A stretch of 64,000 nucleotides of DNA from NCBI RefSeq assembly GCF_017875645.1, contig NZ_JAGGMR010000001.1, forward strand, positions 3,162,001 through 3,226,000, written 5' to 3'. The stretch is from Nocardia goodfellowii. Lineage in GTDB: Bacteria > Actinomycetota > Actinomycetes > Mycobacteriales > Mycobacteriaceae. Position numbers and translations under genes: made by a program. Below the pieces are notes generated by a model, which saw only the letters and a list, made by a program, of their open reading frames with translations, searched no databases and was not told the origin of the DNA. This document shows, piece by piece, positions 1 through 8,402 of the stretch (within the stretch, counting starts at the first letter, position 1; each line of letters opens with the position of its first letter).

Positions 1-2
1 TC

Positions 3-287
3 GATGTTGCCCGTCGTCTGGTTCGCCTTCCAGATGGTACGGAGAGCATGCAGCTGATGATCGAGTGCAGCCGCTGCCGTATTGGTGGTCGCGAGCTGAC
101 TGCAGACTTGGCGGAGGTCCTTTCTCGCATCGGCCGTCTGCCTCTTTACGAGAAAAAGATGCTGGCTTCCTGGGTTGCCCAGGATGCCCGGAAGTTCAGC
201 GAGACAGAAGATTTGTGGGCGGCTTACCGTACGTTGCCGGCGGATTCCCGGGATAAGGTTCGTGTGGCATTGAGTGATGATGCGTGA
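3..287 (+). CDS. 3' end of an unrecognised gene (partial)
   Basis: The reading frame is open from the first bases of the window to a TGA at 285-287, so only the last 94 residues are present. The first in-frame ATG (position 48) is probably internal, because the upstream codons read as ordinary protein. The fragment has a CxxC pair (CSRC) and then a mostly helical, charged stretch (around LPLYEKKMLASWV). I do not recognise the family. It is followed after 88 bases by a ParB-like gene and an SNF2-type helicase gene on the same strand, so it is likely the upstream member of that module. Its function cannot be judged without the missing 5' part. Confidence 0.55.
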   Translation, partial: DVARRLVRLPDGTESMQLMIECSRCRIGGRELTADLAEVLSRIGRLPLYEKKMLASWVAQDARKFSETEDLWAAYRTLPADSRDKVRVALSDDA

Positions 288-375
288 TGGGTTGACCGCT
301 GTGCACCCGACTAGGATGCGACGTCAACCGTAGTCAACTCCGGCCTGCTCTACCGCTAAGATAGGAATTGTCGTC

Positions 376-1800
376 TTGTTCCAAGACTTTGGATTGCCCG
401 CGACTGCTGCGTCCACCCGGTTGAAGGTGGAGCAGCGCATTAGTGAAATTCATGAAAGGCGTGGAGTCGCAGAGACTCTGACGGTAGAGTGGCGGGGTGC
501 GCCGTTGCATCTCGAGGTTATCGATATGCCATTGGTGGATCTTTATTACAATCCGAGCACTCATCGTATACGAGCCCAGCGCGAACTCGATCCGAGTCGT
601 GACGCGGCGCTTACGAAAGATCCCTGGAGCGCGGAGAGCCAAGACTATCTGAGGCATCTACTGACGCGAAGGCCGTCGGCGCCCGAACACCGTGACCCGG
701 ATTTCGAAGACCTGAAGGGCCATCTCGAACAACATAAGCAGCTCGAGCCCGGTCTTATCACCCGGGATGGGATCCTCGTCAACGGCAACACGCGGTGTGC
801 TGCCTTGCGGGAACTCTCAGTTGTCAGCATGCGTGTAGGAGTGCTGCCTTCATCCTGCACCTGGGACGATATCAACGATGTCGAGTTGTCGCTGCAGCTA
901 CGCTTTGACGAGCGACGCGACTACTCCTATATCAATCGTCTACTCGCGATCGAGGAGCAAAGAGTAACTCTAAATCGCGATTTGTCGGTAATTGCCAGGG
1001 CTTTTCATACGGACAGTAAATCGGTTGAACGCGACTTGTGGGTTCTCGCGCAGCTCAAGGATTTGATTGCACGCAGTAAGAAGGGTGGAGGTCCATCGCT
1101 GCGTTTGATGGACCTGGAAGGTGCTAAAGAGAGGCTTTTCGAGCTGTATCGTGCATACCGTGACGAGCACGCAAAAAATAAAGAGCGCGCAGATATTCTG
1201 AAGGAAACGCGTTTCGCGGCGATTATCTTGGAATTCTCGAAGACTGATGTTCGCTACATCGACCCCGAATTTCCGAAGAAATATCTTGAGAAGAAATTGC
1301 CCGAGAATCTGAAGCCGGCGAAGGTCGTTACGGCGCCAAAAGCTATTCCAGGCTTAGGCAGGAGCGTAAAGGCAGAAGGACCAGAAGTCATGGAGGCCCG
1401 CGCTTTGACCGATGCACTGCTCCAGACCAAAGCTGTTGAGGTGACTGGTTCAACTCCTGAGGATCGTGCAGCCTCTGCGCTAGTCATACGGTCTTACCGC
1501 GAAGCCTTCAACGAAGCACTCGACGGTGCGGGACGCGACTTTCGGCTGCGGAAGAAGCGGCTGGCTGCCCCAGACCGAATCGGTGACGCGTGCAAAGATA
1601 TCGAGCTGTCCATCACCGATCTCGTCACGTCCAGGGGAAGCTCAAGCCTTGATGAAGGAGCGTTCGATGACGCGCTCGACCAGCTCCGCACCGTTCTTGG
1701 AAGGCTAGCTTTCGAAGCGAAGCGGACCGTTGATCTGCCAGGAGCCGGTTTGGACTGGCTGGTCGCCGCTGTGAATGTGAAGCGGCCGGATCATGGGTGA
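376..1800 (+). CDS. ParB-like nuclease-fold protein
   Basis: 474 residues. Residues 130-147 hold a ParB/sulfiredoxin-type motif (NGNTRCAALREL), the signature of ParB-like NTPase/nuclease folds; the rest is charged and helical, with a Lys-rich middle (about 300-320). The start is TTG at 376, chosen because an in-frame stop lies at 331-333 and an AGGA lies nine bases upstream of the TTG. The gene overlaps the downstream helicase gene by 8 bp, so translation is probably coupled. Bases 900-1300 are clearly more AT-rich than the rest of the window, suggesting horizontal transfer. ParB-like folds serve in chromosome partition but also in phage defence and DNA modification. With no parA nearby and a helicase partner, partition looks unlikely. 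Function is inferred. Confidence 0.7.
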   Translation: MFQDFGLPATAASTRLKVEQRISEIHERRGVAETLTVEWRGAPLHLEVIDMPLVDLYYNPSTHRIRAQRELDPSRDAALTKDPWSAESQDYLRHLLTRRPSAPEHRDPDFEDLKGHLEQHKQLEPGLITRDGILVNGNTRCAALRELSVVSMRVGVLPSSCTWDDINDVELSLQLRFDERRDYSYINRLLAIEEQRVTLNRDLSVIARAFHTDSKSVERDLWVLAQLKDLIARSKKGGGPSLRLMDLEGAKERLFELYRAYRDEHAKNKERADILKETRFAAIILEFSKTDVRYIDPEFPKKYLEKKLPENLKPAKVVTAPKAIPGLGRSVKAEGPEVMEARALTDALLQTKAVEVTGSTPEDRAASALVIRSYREAFNEALDGAGRDFRLRKKRLAAPDRIGDACKDIELSITDLVTSRGSSSLDEGAFDDALDQLRTVLGRLAFEAKRTVDLPGAGLDWLVAAVNVKRPDHG

Positions 1801-3634
1801 CCCAGCGCCCTCACTGTTGCTGCGTTTCGATGTCACTCGAACCAGGGTCGAACTGCGCACATCGCCGGCATACCAGGCCGACTTCGCTCAGTTGGTGGCA
1901 CGTATGGCTGCGAGTGGTCAATTGGGCCCGCTCTCCGCGGAAATGGACCTCGATGACCTACTCGTCAATATCGGCGAGCTGGCCATGTGGGCTCATCCTG
2001 ATGTCGAGTGGGACTCCGAGTTGGGGGCGTTGGTCAATGGCGTTCTCGACGACACCGAGGCGGTTGAGCGCAGCCTGACAGGAGGGCGGACCGAGGGCGA
2101 TCGCGGAACTGTCCATCCGGAAGACGTAGTCGATCTGCTTGGTACCGATTGGACTGCCGACCTGACATCTTTTCAGCGGCGGGACATAGCGCATTTGCTT
2201 TCGTTGCGCCACGGAGCCAATTTCAGTGTCCCGGGTGCCGGCAAGACACGCGTTGCATTCGCGGTATATGCCGCGATGCGCGAGCGCGGGGAAGCTGGGC
2301 GGCTACTGATTGTCGGACCGAAGTCCGCTCACGAGGCATGGGAGTTCGAGAACTCCGCCTGCTTCAAAGAGCCCTTGCGAACCGCTGTGGCCGGGCGATC
2401 CGAGGATCCGCTGGCGGAACTCCGCATCGTGAATTACGAGCGGCTCGACCGTAGGCTGGCAGACCTTACTTCCTGGCTGCGGTCGGGCCCTTCGATGGTC
2501 GTACTGGATGAGGCCCATCGAATGAAACTGGGAGCGAGCGGCACGTACGGTGCTGCTTGCTTGGCGTTGGGCCCTCTGGCAGACAGGCGTCTGATCCTCA
2601 CCGGCACGCCCGCCCCCAATGGCGCGAAGGACTTGGAGAATCTCTTGTCGTTCGTCTGGCCTGGCCACGGCAAAAGAGTGGTGACCGAAGCCGTCGCTGG
2701 TGGTGACTTGGCCTACGCCAGTTCCGTTTTGCGCCCGCTATTCACTCGGACAACAAAGCATGAACTGGGGCTGCCGCCCTTTGAACCAAAGATTCGGTAC
2801 CTGAATATGCCGAGGTGGCATTCGGAAATCTACGAAGCCTTGAAGGGGAATTTCTCGGCCCGTGCTGAAGGCTCTCGACAGAACATCGAGGCGCTGGGCC
2901 GGGCGATGCTGAGACTGCTGATGGCGGCAACATGTCCGGCTCTGCTCCTGGAAGGTGCGAGTCGCTACGAACCGTTGGAGTACCAACTGCCTCCGATCGA
3001 GCCAGACCCCGGCGACTCCTTGTATGAACTTCTGCAGAATCTTCCGAGTATCGAGCTTTCTCCGAAGTATCAAGAGACTTTGGCGATTGTTGGCAGTAAC
3101 GCTGCTCAGGGCCGAAAGACCTTGGTGTGGACTACCTTTGTGCGCAGTATCACGACTCTGGAGAACCTGTTAGGGAGCTATAACCCGGCGGTGGTCCACG
3201 GCGGCACACCAGACCGTGAAGAGCAGCTGCGACGCTTCCGGCAGGATGCTGACTGCCATGTTCTGATATCCAATCCGGCGACACTGGGCGAGGGAATCAG
3301 TCTCCACCAGGTTTGTCATGATGCCGTGTACGTGGACCGCGACTTCATGGCCGGACGGTTCTTGCAGAGTCTCGACCGTATCCATCGCCTCGGTTTGGCT
3401 CCCGGCACCGAGACGAGAGTTACAGTTCTGGTGGCTCGCAGGACTGTCGACGAGCAGGTAGCCGAGCGCCTCGAGGACAAGCTGGAATTCATGGGCAGAA
3501 TCCTCGATGATCCTGGTGTGCAGCGGCTCGCTGACCTCCAAGAAGAACCTGCCGCCGGGGCGGGTATGGATGCAGCCGATGTCCGCGCGCTCCTTCGGCA
3601 CCTCAAATCGGAGCCAGAGATGTCAGCGACGTAG
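1793..3634 (+). CDS. SNF2-family DEAD/DEAH helicase-like ATPase
   Basis: 613 residues with a full two-lobe SF2/SNF2 motor. Walker A is GAGKT (148-152), motif II is DEAH (239-242), motif III is LTGTP (269-273), and motif VI is QSLDRIHRLG (525-534) with the Arg-rich helicase-C signature. The N-terminal 120 residues have no motif I can name and may bind the ParB-like partner or DNA. The predicted activity is ATP-driven translocation on duplex DNA. The ATG at 1793 lies inside the end of the ParB-like gene (8-bp overlap), so the two proteins are probably made together. SNF2 helicases of this size are common in restriction-like and anti-phage cassettes; that role here is inference from context. A small lipoprotein gene on the other strand follows. 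Confidence 0.85.
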   Translation: MGDPAPSLLLRFDVTRTRVELRTSPAYQADFAQLVARMAASGQLGPLSAEMDLDDLLVNIGELAMWAHPDVEWDSELGALVNGVLDDTEAVERSLTGGRTEGDRGTVHPEDVVDLLGTDWTADLTSFQRRDIAHLLSLRHGANFSVPGAGKTRVAFAVYAAMRERGEAGRLLIVGPKSAHEAWEFENSACFKEPLRTAVAGRSEDPLAELRIVNYERLDRRLADLTSWLRSGPSMVVLDEAHRMKLGASGTYGAACLALGPLADRRLILTGTPAPNGAKDLENLLSFVWPGHGKRVVTEAVAGGDLAYASSVLRPLFTRTTKHELGLPPFEPKIRYLNMPRWHSEIYEALKGNFSARAEGSRQNIEALGRAMLRLLMAATCPALLLEGASRYEPLEYQLPPIEPDPGDSLYELLQNLPSIELSPKYQETLAIVGSNAAQGRKTLVWTTFVRSITTLENLLGSYNPAVVHGGTPDREEQLRRFRQDADCHVLISNPATLGEGISLHQVCHDAVYVDRDFMAGRFLQSLDRIHRLGLAPGTETRVTVLVARRTVDEQVAERLEDKLEFMGRILDDPGVQRLADLQEEPAAGAGMDAADVRALLRHLKSEPEMSAT

Positions 3635-3708
3635 CTCTGCCATTGGCCGCATAGCAGCCAGGACTTTCGGCAACTAATCCGATGAAGTCGTCGATACTTA
3701 CCGGCGGT

Positions 3709-4149
3709 TCAACTTCCACTGCTCTCGCTACTCGACTTCCCGAATCCACCACGCACAACCTTCCCCCCACCAGTCGGCACCCCACTCTCCCGCAGCCGCC
3801 CGCTCACCGGCCGCACGAACGTCCCCGCCCCGACAATGATCGCCGCACCAATAGCCGGGTACAGCAGATCCGGGGTGTGGGGGTACCAGAAGTGGCGGTA
3901 TTTGGTGGTGTCCGCTTTGCATCGATCGTCGGCGACTCGGATCGAGGTTTGCGGGTCGACGCATACCGCCACGTTGGTGGGGTCGTCTGCGCTGGTTGTC
4001 GCGACGGGGGTGGGGGTGGCAGGGCGGTCTGGGGTGCCGCAGGCTGCGGAGAGCAGGGAGACGGCGACGGCGGCGGGCAATGTGTAGGAGACTCGGCGGG
4101 ATTTCAGAGTGCGCTCGTGTGGCCGTTTTTCCGCGGATGCGCCAGGCAT
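3709..4149 (-). CDS. Small lipoprotein, unknown function
   Basis: 146 residues from ATG 4149 (GTG 4155 is also possible; GGGGGTGGAG lies just upstream). A basic n-region, a hydrophobic core and the lipobox LSAAC mark a signal-peptidase II substrate, so the mature protein should be anchored on the outer face of the membrane. Two further Cys (in VAVCVDP and DDRC) could form a disulfide. The C-terminal half carries a second hydrophobic stretch (YPAIGAAIIVGAGTFV) followed by a Gly-rich tail. I recognise no enzyme family. It lies convergent to the helicase gene. The export prediction is firm; the role is unknown. Confidence 0.6.
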   Translation of the reverse strand: MPGASAEKRPHERTLKSRRVSYTLPAAVAVSLLSAACGTPDRPATPTPVATTSADDPTNVAVCVDPQTSIRVADDRCKADTTKYRHFWYPHTPDLLYPAIGAAIIVGAGTFVRPVSGRLRESGVPTGGGKVVRGGFGKSSSESSGS

Positions 4150-4231
4150 CTCCACCCCCGTATTGCGTTAGGCAAGCGGACTGAGGCTAGCAGTGAAGCT
4201 GTTTCGCGACAACGGGTTCGGTGGTGGCGGA

Positions 4232-4543
4232 CTAGGTGGTCGGCTGCTGGTATGGGTGGTTCGGGTTGGCGGGGTTGTAGGGGTTGAGCGGGCTGAGGGC
4301 GCTCGCCGGGTTCGCCGGGTGGTTGAGGTTGAGGGGGCTGAGGGGGTTGGCGGGGTTGTTCAAGCTGTCGGCCCAGCAGGGGGCGGTGGGTTCGCAGTCG
4401 TCGTATTGACCGATGGCGGTGGCGTTCGGTGCGGCCGGCTCGGCCGAGGCGGGAATTGCCAAGGCGGACAACGCGATGGTGGCGAATGCGCCGGCAATGG
4501 TGATGCGGGTGAGCGTGCGGGGCTTCGAGGTAGAGAACACCAC
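4232..4543 (-). CDS. Small secreted protein with Asn-Pro-rich repeats
   Basis: 103 residues. The start is GTG at 4543, preceded by AGAAAGG at suitable spacing. The N-terminus is a Sec signal peptide ending in IPASA, cleaved before EPAAPN. The mature part has two Cys (in YDDCEPTAPC) and then a low-complexity region built from NPANP, LSPLN and NHPANP units, ending in proline-rich residues. The signal peptide and first mature residues resemble those of the protein at 5546-5860, so the two are probably diverged paralogues. No enzymatic motif is present; a cell-wall or matrix role is possible but unsupported. Confidence 0.6.
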   Translation of the reverse strand: MVFSTSKPRTLTRITIAGAFATIALSALAIPASAEPAAPNATAIGQYDDCEPTAPCWADSLNNPANPLSPLNLNHPANPASALSPLNPYNPANPNHPYQQPTT

Positions 4544-4808
4544 GGGACCTTTCTGTCAGTTCGGTTGTGCGGGGCCGCGTTCGGTGTTGCCGAAGGCTTT
4601 TCGCACATCTCAACTCTGACCTAAGAAATCGCGAAAAGCGCTGTTACCAGCAAGTTCCCAGGGAACTTTCATCCTCGAGAACGATCTCGCAGCTCCTCGG
4701 TACTAGGGGTTGTCCCCTAAACCCGGGAGGGATGCCTCGCGCTCCCGTCTGTGGGGACTGGTAATCACACCCTCTGGGGCCGCGGTTGCGCTGATGAGGC
4801 ATTTGGTG

Positions 4809-5533
4809 TGAAGGCGCTGCGATGCGAATCGGTTGCCGAGGTGCTGGCAGGAAGGGGATCGCAATGGTCATTCCAGATCGATCCGGAAGCGTATTTTCGC
4901 GACTGGCAGCAGCGGGGCTGGCTGTGGAATGACAGGGTCCGACAGCAGATCGTCTACGACAGGAGATCAACCCGGAGTGGACGCCGACGCTCGCGACCGG
5001 CCCGACGGAGCTGGTGCTGAGTAAACCGATGCCGGAGCTGTCCAGCAAACTCGGCTCGCTGGCCTTTGAAACCCATACCTGCACAGTCAATTCGAGTGGA
5101 CGGCTGTCGGAGCTGCGGACCGCGGGGGCAATGTTGCGCTCGATGCGGCGACGAGGAACCTGCCGTGGCGCGCGTCAGATTCGATTGTCGTGCCTGCGAA
5201 TTCCGCGTGCGCGACGTGCGTCGTTTCCGGCGGATCGCGGTGCTCGCACTGCTGGCGATACCGCTGACGATCGCAGGCGTCCTCGCGGCGCGATCATTCG
5301 AGCTCGAACAGCTCTACCTGCCTTTGGCTTTCGCGGTTGGTGCCCGGATGCCTGCCGATCCCGTTGCTGGTAGCGATGCTGGCCTGGAGTCGCTCACGGT
5401 TTTCCGCGGATGTATGGATGAACGGCACGGTGGAAGCCCATCGTGTCCGCGCATCCAGATTTCGCGGCCGAGGTGCAGCGCTACCGGGTCCGGAAACACT
5501 GAGCACCCCACCGGATTCCCAGCGGGGTGCTGA
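4809..5533 (+). pseudogene. Decayed coding stretch with several apparent frameshifts
   Basis: No intact gene spans 4544-5545. Protein-like sequence appears on the plus strand but moves between frames. From GTG 4809 one frame reads plausibly to about 4970 (FQIDPEAYFRDWQQRG). A second takes over to about 5160 (ELSSKLGSLAFETHTC). Another from about 5165 encodes a membrane-like segment (IAVLALLAIPLTIAGVLAA), and a shift near 5337 would continue it with a second hydrophobic segment (PIPLLVAMLAW). This looks like one or two former genes, the last for a small two-helix membrane protein. The family is not recognised. The alternative is noncoding DNA with chance open frames. Confidence 0.3.
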
Positions 5534-5545
5534 CCAGAATGCTAA

Positions 5546-5860
5546 CTAGCTGCTGCCGAAGAAGAGCCCCGGGGGCCGGTGGTGGCCGAAGCCGTTGAAC
5601 GGGTCGTGCGGCTTGCGGCGGCGTTCGCAGTTGTCCCAGTCGTCATCCCAGCGGTCATGTCGCCGGTCGTCCCAGCTGTTGTGGTCCCACGGGCGGTGGC
5701 GGTGGCAGTCGTCGCCGTGGCGGACCTCGGTGACGTTGGGGACGGCCGGGGTGGCCGAGGCGGGAACGGCCAAGGCGGTCAACGGGATCGCGGTGAGGAC
5801 GCCGGCGATGGCGACGCGGGCCAAGGTGCGTCGGGCGGCGGACTTTCTCGTCGTATGCAA
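5546..5860 (-). CDS. Small secreted protein, His/Asp/Arg-rich
   Basis: 104 residues from TTG 5860, which has AAAGGA 7-8 bases upstream. A longer frame from 6007 exists, but the signal peptide sits correctly only from this start. The Sec signal peptide ends in VPASA before TPAVPN. The mature part contains two Cys and a strikingly polar block rich in His, Asp, Arg and Trp (HDRWDDDWDNCERRR), ending in GLFFGSS. The His/Asp-rich block could bind metal ions; this is inference. The pre-region matches that of the 4232-4543 protein, suggesting duplication and divergence of an exported scaffold. Confidence 0.55.
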   Translation of the reverse strand: MHTTRKSAARRTLARVAIAGVLTAIPLTALAVPASATPAVPNVTEVRHGDDCHRHRPWDHNSWDDRRHDRWDDDWDNCERRRKPHDPFNGFGHHRPPGLFFGSS

Positions 5861-6124
5861 CGTAAATCCTTTCGACTCTACGGCGAACGTCCGCGTTCGC
5901 GGTGTTCGCACACCTGACACTGTGCCGTACTCGGGCGGAATGGTCACTGGTGGGAACACATTCGAAGGAGATCTCATTCTCGGGTATGAGACGTCGTCGG
6001 GGTGCACCCTGAGGTCCCGGTGGGGTTAACCCTCCTTTCGGCAGCCCGCCCCAATGCGACGCGCGACTCCCGAGTGTTTGCCAGTTGCTTGCCGACCTCG
6101 GGCTTTCGGCACCAGACTGGGCAG

Positions 6125-7489
6125 ATGACGCGCGCGACGATTGCCCAGGACCAGCGCCCAGCGGCCGCGGCGGGCCGGGCGGTCCGCAAACAGGTGCCGC
6201 GCAGCGCGCACGCGCGATGGCGGCCCGCGAAGCATCGCGCCGATCCGGTCAGCATTCTGGAGCGGCAGGCGCGGACTCGCGTCCCGGACCTGGTGCCCAT
6301 CCGGTATGCGCGCATGGCGACCGGCCCGTTCCCGTTCTATCGCGGCGCGCCCGCGATCATGGCCGCCGACCTCGCGACCGTGCCGCACACCGACCTCACC
6401 GTCCAGCTCTGTGGCGACGCCCATCTGTCAAACTTCGGGCTGTTCGCGTCCCCGGAACGGGATCTTGTCTTCGATCTCAACGACTTCGACGAAACCCTGC
6501 CCGGCCCCTTCGAATGGGATGTCAAACGCCTGACCGCCAGCGTTGTGGTGGCGACCCGTGCCAACGGCGGGACCGACGCGCAGGCGCAGCAGGCGGCGCT
6601 GGCGGGGGTGCGCGGGTACCGGGAGGCCATGCATCGGCTGGCGAGGATGGACGCGATGACGGTCTGGTACGAACGCACCAACGCCCAGGCGGTCGAGGAA
6701 CTGATGCACAAGGTGCGGTTTCGCAAAGGCGCGGCGAAGATCATCGCCGACGCGCGGGCCCGCACCAGCGCCCAGGCCTTGCACAAGCTGACCAGGCCGG
6801 GGCCGGACGGCACCCCGTGCATCCGCGAGCGGCCGCCGTTCGTCGTGGTGGCGACCGAGGCGGAGAACGGGGTGGTCGGTGCCGCTTTCGGCGACTATCG
6901 CCGCACCATCGCCGAGGAGCGCCGGCCGCTGGTGGATCGGTACCGCTTGGTCGACACCGCGCGCAAGGTGGTCGGCGTCGGCAGCGTCGGCACCCGCTGC
7001 TTCATCCTGCTGCTCGCCGATCTGTATACGGGCGATCCGCTGTTTCTTCAGGCGAAGCAGGCGGAGGCGTCGATCCTCGCGCCCTATTTGAAACCGAGCA
7101 GATTCCGGCACCAGGGCCATCGGGTGGTGGCCGGCCAGCGGCTGATGCAGGCGACCAGTGACATCCTGCTGGGCTGGGCGACCGGTCTGGAGCACCGCTA
7201 CTACTACGTGCGTCAGTTGCGTGACATGAAGGGATCGGTCGTGCTGGAGGAAATGCCCGCTCCGGTGCTGGCGGCCTACGCTGAACTCTGCGGGGCGACT
7301 TTGGCACGAGCACACGCGCGCTCTGGTGATCGCGTCGCGATCGCCGCCTACCTCGGCACCAGCGACGTCTTCGACACAGCGATCGCGGACTTCGCGCACG
7401 CGTACGCCGACCAGACCGTCGCCGACCGTCAGGTCATGCTGGAGGCGATCGAATCCGGCCGTATCCAGGCCGCGCCCGAGGCGTACTGA
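6125..7489 (+). CDS. DUF2252 family protein
   Basis: 454 residues from ATG 6125; a longer frame from 6002 is open, but the conserved part begins later. The sequence matches the DUF2252 family, whose members carry a kinase-like (aminoglycoside phosphotransferase-like) core. Visible landmarks are RYARMATGPFPFYRGA near residue 60, LCGDAHLSNFG near 100 (resembling the HGDxxxxN catalytic loop of APH kinases) and DLNDFDET near 115 (resembling the metal-binding Asp segment). The biochemical role of the family is unknown; small-molecule phosphorylation is an inference from the fold. The end is 22 bases before the moxR-like gene, so the three genes to 9784 may be co-transcribed, although moxR has its own possible -10. 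Confidence 0.8.
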   Translation: MTRATIAQDQRPAAAAGRAVRKQVPRSAHARWRPAKHRADPVSILERQARTRVPDLVPIRYARMATGPFPFYRGAPAIMAADLATVPHTDLTVQLCGDAHLSNFGLFASPERDLVFDLNDFDETLPGPFEWDVKRLTASVVVATRANGGTDAQAQQAALAGVRGYREAMHRLARMDAMTVWYERTNAQAVEELMHKVRFRKGAAKIIADARARTSAQALHKLTRPGPDGTPCIRERPPFVVVATEAENGVVGAAFGDYRRTIAEERRPLVDRYRLVDTARKVVGVGSVGTRCFILLLADLYTGDPLFLQAKQAEASILAPYLKPSRFRHQGHRVVAGQRLMQATSDILLGWATGLEHRYYYVRQLRDMKGSVVLEEMPAPVLAAYAELCGATLARAHARSGDRVAIAAYLGTSDVFDTAIADFAHAYADQTVADRQVMLEAIESGRIQAAPEAY

Positions 7490-7511
7490 GCCATCCCTAC
7501 ACTGGTTACCG

Positions 7512-8402
7512 ATGAGTAAGTTCTTTGCGTCGGTAGACGAGGTGACCGCGCGGCTGTCCGCGGCGGGTTATCTTCCGTCCACCGACATCGCCACCGCCGT
7601 GTTCCTCGCCGGGCACCTGGGCAAGCCGCTGCTGATCGAGGGACCCGCCGGTGTCGGCAAGACCGAACTCGCCAAGGCGGTGGCGGCGGCCACCATCTCG
7701 GACCTGGTGCGGTTGCAGTGCTACGAGGGCATCGATGAGGCCCGCGCGCTCTACGAGTGGAACCACGCGAAACAATTGCTGCGGATCACGGCGGAGCGGG
7801 AGAACTGGGACAGCACCCGCGGTCACGTCTTCACCGAGGAGTTCCTGCTCGAACGGCCGCTACTCGCGGCGATCCGCAACCCGCACTCGACCGTCCTGCT
7901 CATCGATGAACTCGACAAAGCCGACGTCGAACTCGAAGGGCTGCTGCTGGAGGTGCTGGGCGACTTCCAGGTCAGCATCCCCGAACTCGGCACCATCACC
8001 GCCGTCCGGAAGCCGTTCGTCGTCCTCACCTCGAACGCCAACCGCGATCTGTCCGAAGCGTTGAAGCGGCGCTGCCTTTATCTCCACATCGACTATCCGA
8101 CAGCGGAATTGGAACGCGCGATCGTCCGGTTGCGAGTGCCCGAACTGGACGAGGTCGTCGCCGCATCCGCGGTGGAGGTGGTGGGCGCTCTCCGTCAACT
8201 TCCGCTCCGCAAGTCTCCGTCCATCGCCGAAACCGTCGACTGGGCAAGGACATTGGTGACGCTCGGGGCCCAGAATCTGTCCAGCGGCGTGGTGCGCTCG
8301 ACCCTCGGCGTGCTCCTGAAGTATCAGTCCGACCATCGCACCGCGATCGAACGGCTGGCGCTGCTCGACCCGGACTCCGACCGGCGGGAGCGGCGGTGGT
8401 GA
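7512..8402 (+). CDS. MoxR/CoxD-type AAA+ ATPase
   Basis: 296 residues. The start is ATG 7512, because upstream codons do not align with the family and TACACT lies eight bases before the ATG. Walker A is GPAGVGKT (44-51), Walker B is IDELDKAD (131-138), and a conserved TSNANRDLSEALKRRC segment holds sensor and Arg-finger residues. MoxR ATPases act as cytoplasmic chaperones that insert cofactors or assemble complexes together with a VWA protein. The VWA partner follows directly and overlaps by 7 bp, so the pair surely forms one unit. No carbon monoxide dehydrogenase or other usual client gene is adjacent, so the client is unknown. Confidence 0.88.
   Translation: MSKFFASVDEVTARLSAAGYLPSTDIATAVFLAGHLGKPLLIEGPAGVGKTELAKAVAAATISDLVRLQCYEGIDEARALYEWNHAKQLLRITAERENWDSTRGHVFTEEFLLERPLLAAIRNPHSTVLLIDELDKADVELEGLLLEVLGDFQVSIPELGTITAVRKPFVVLTSNANRDLSEALKRRCLYLHIDYPTAELERAIVRLRVPELDEVVAASAVEVVGALRQLPLRKSPSIAETVDWARTLVTLGAQNLSSGVVRSTLGVLLKYQSDHRTAIERLALLDPDSDRRERRW

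Noticed and set aside
5882..6007. A longer N-terminus for the secreted protein at 5546
   Set aside because: It would bury the signal peptide 50 residues inside; the TTG at 5860 has a proper ribosome-binding site.
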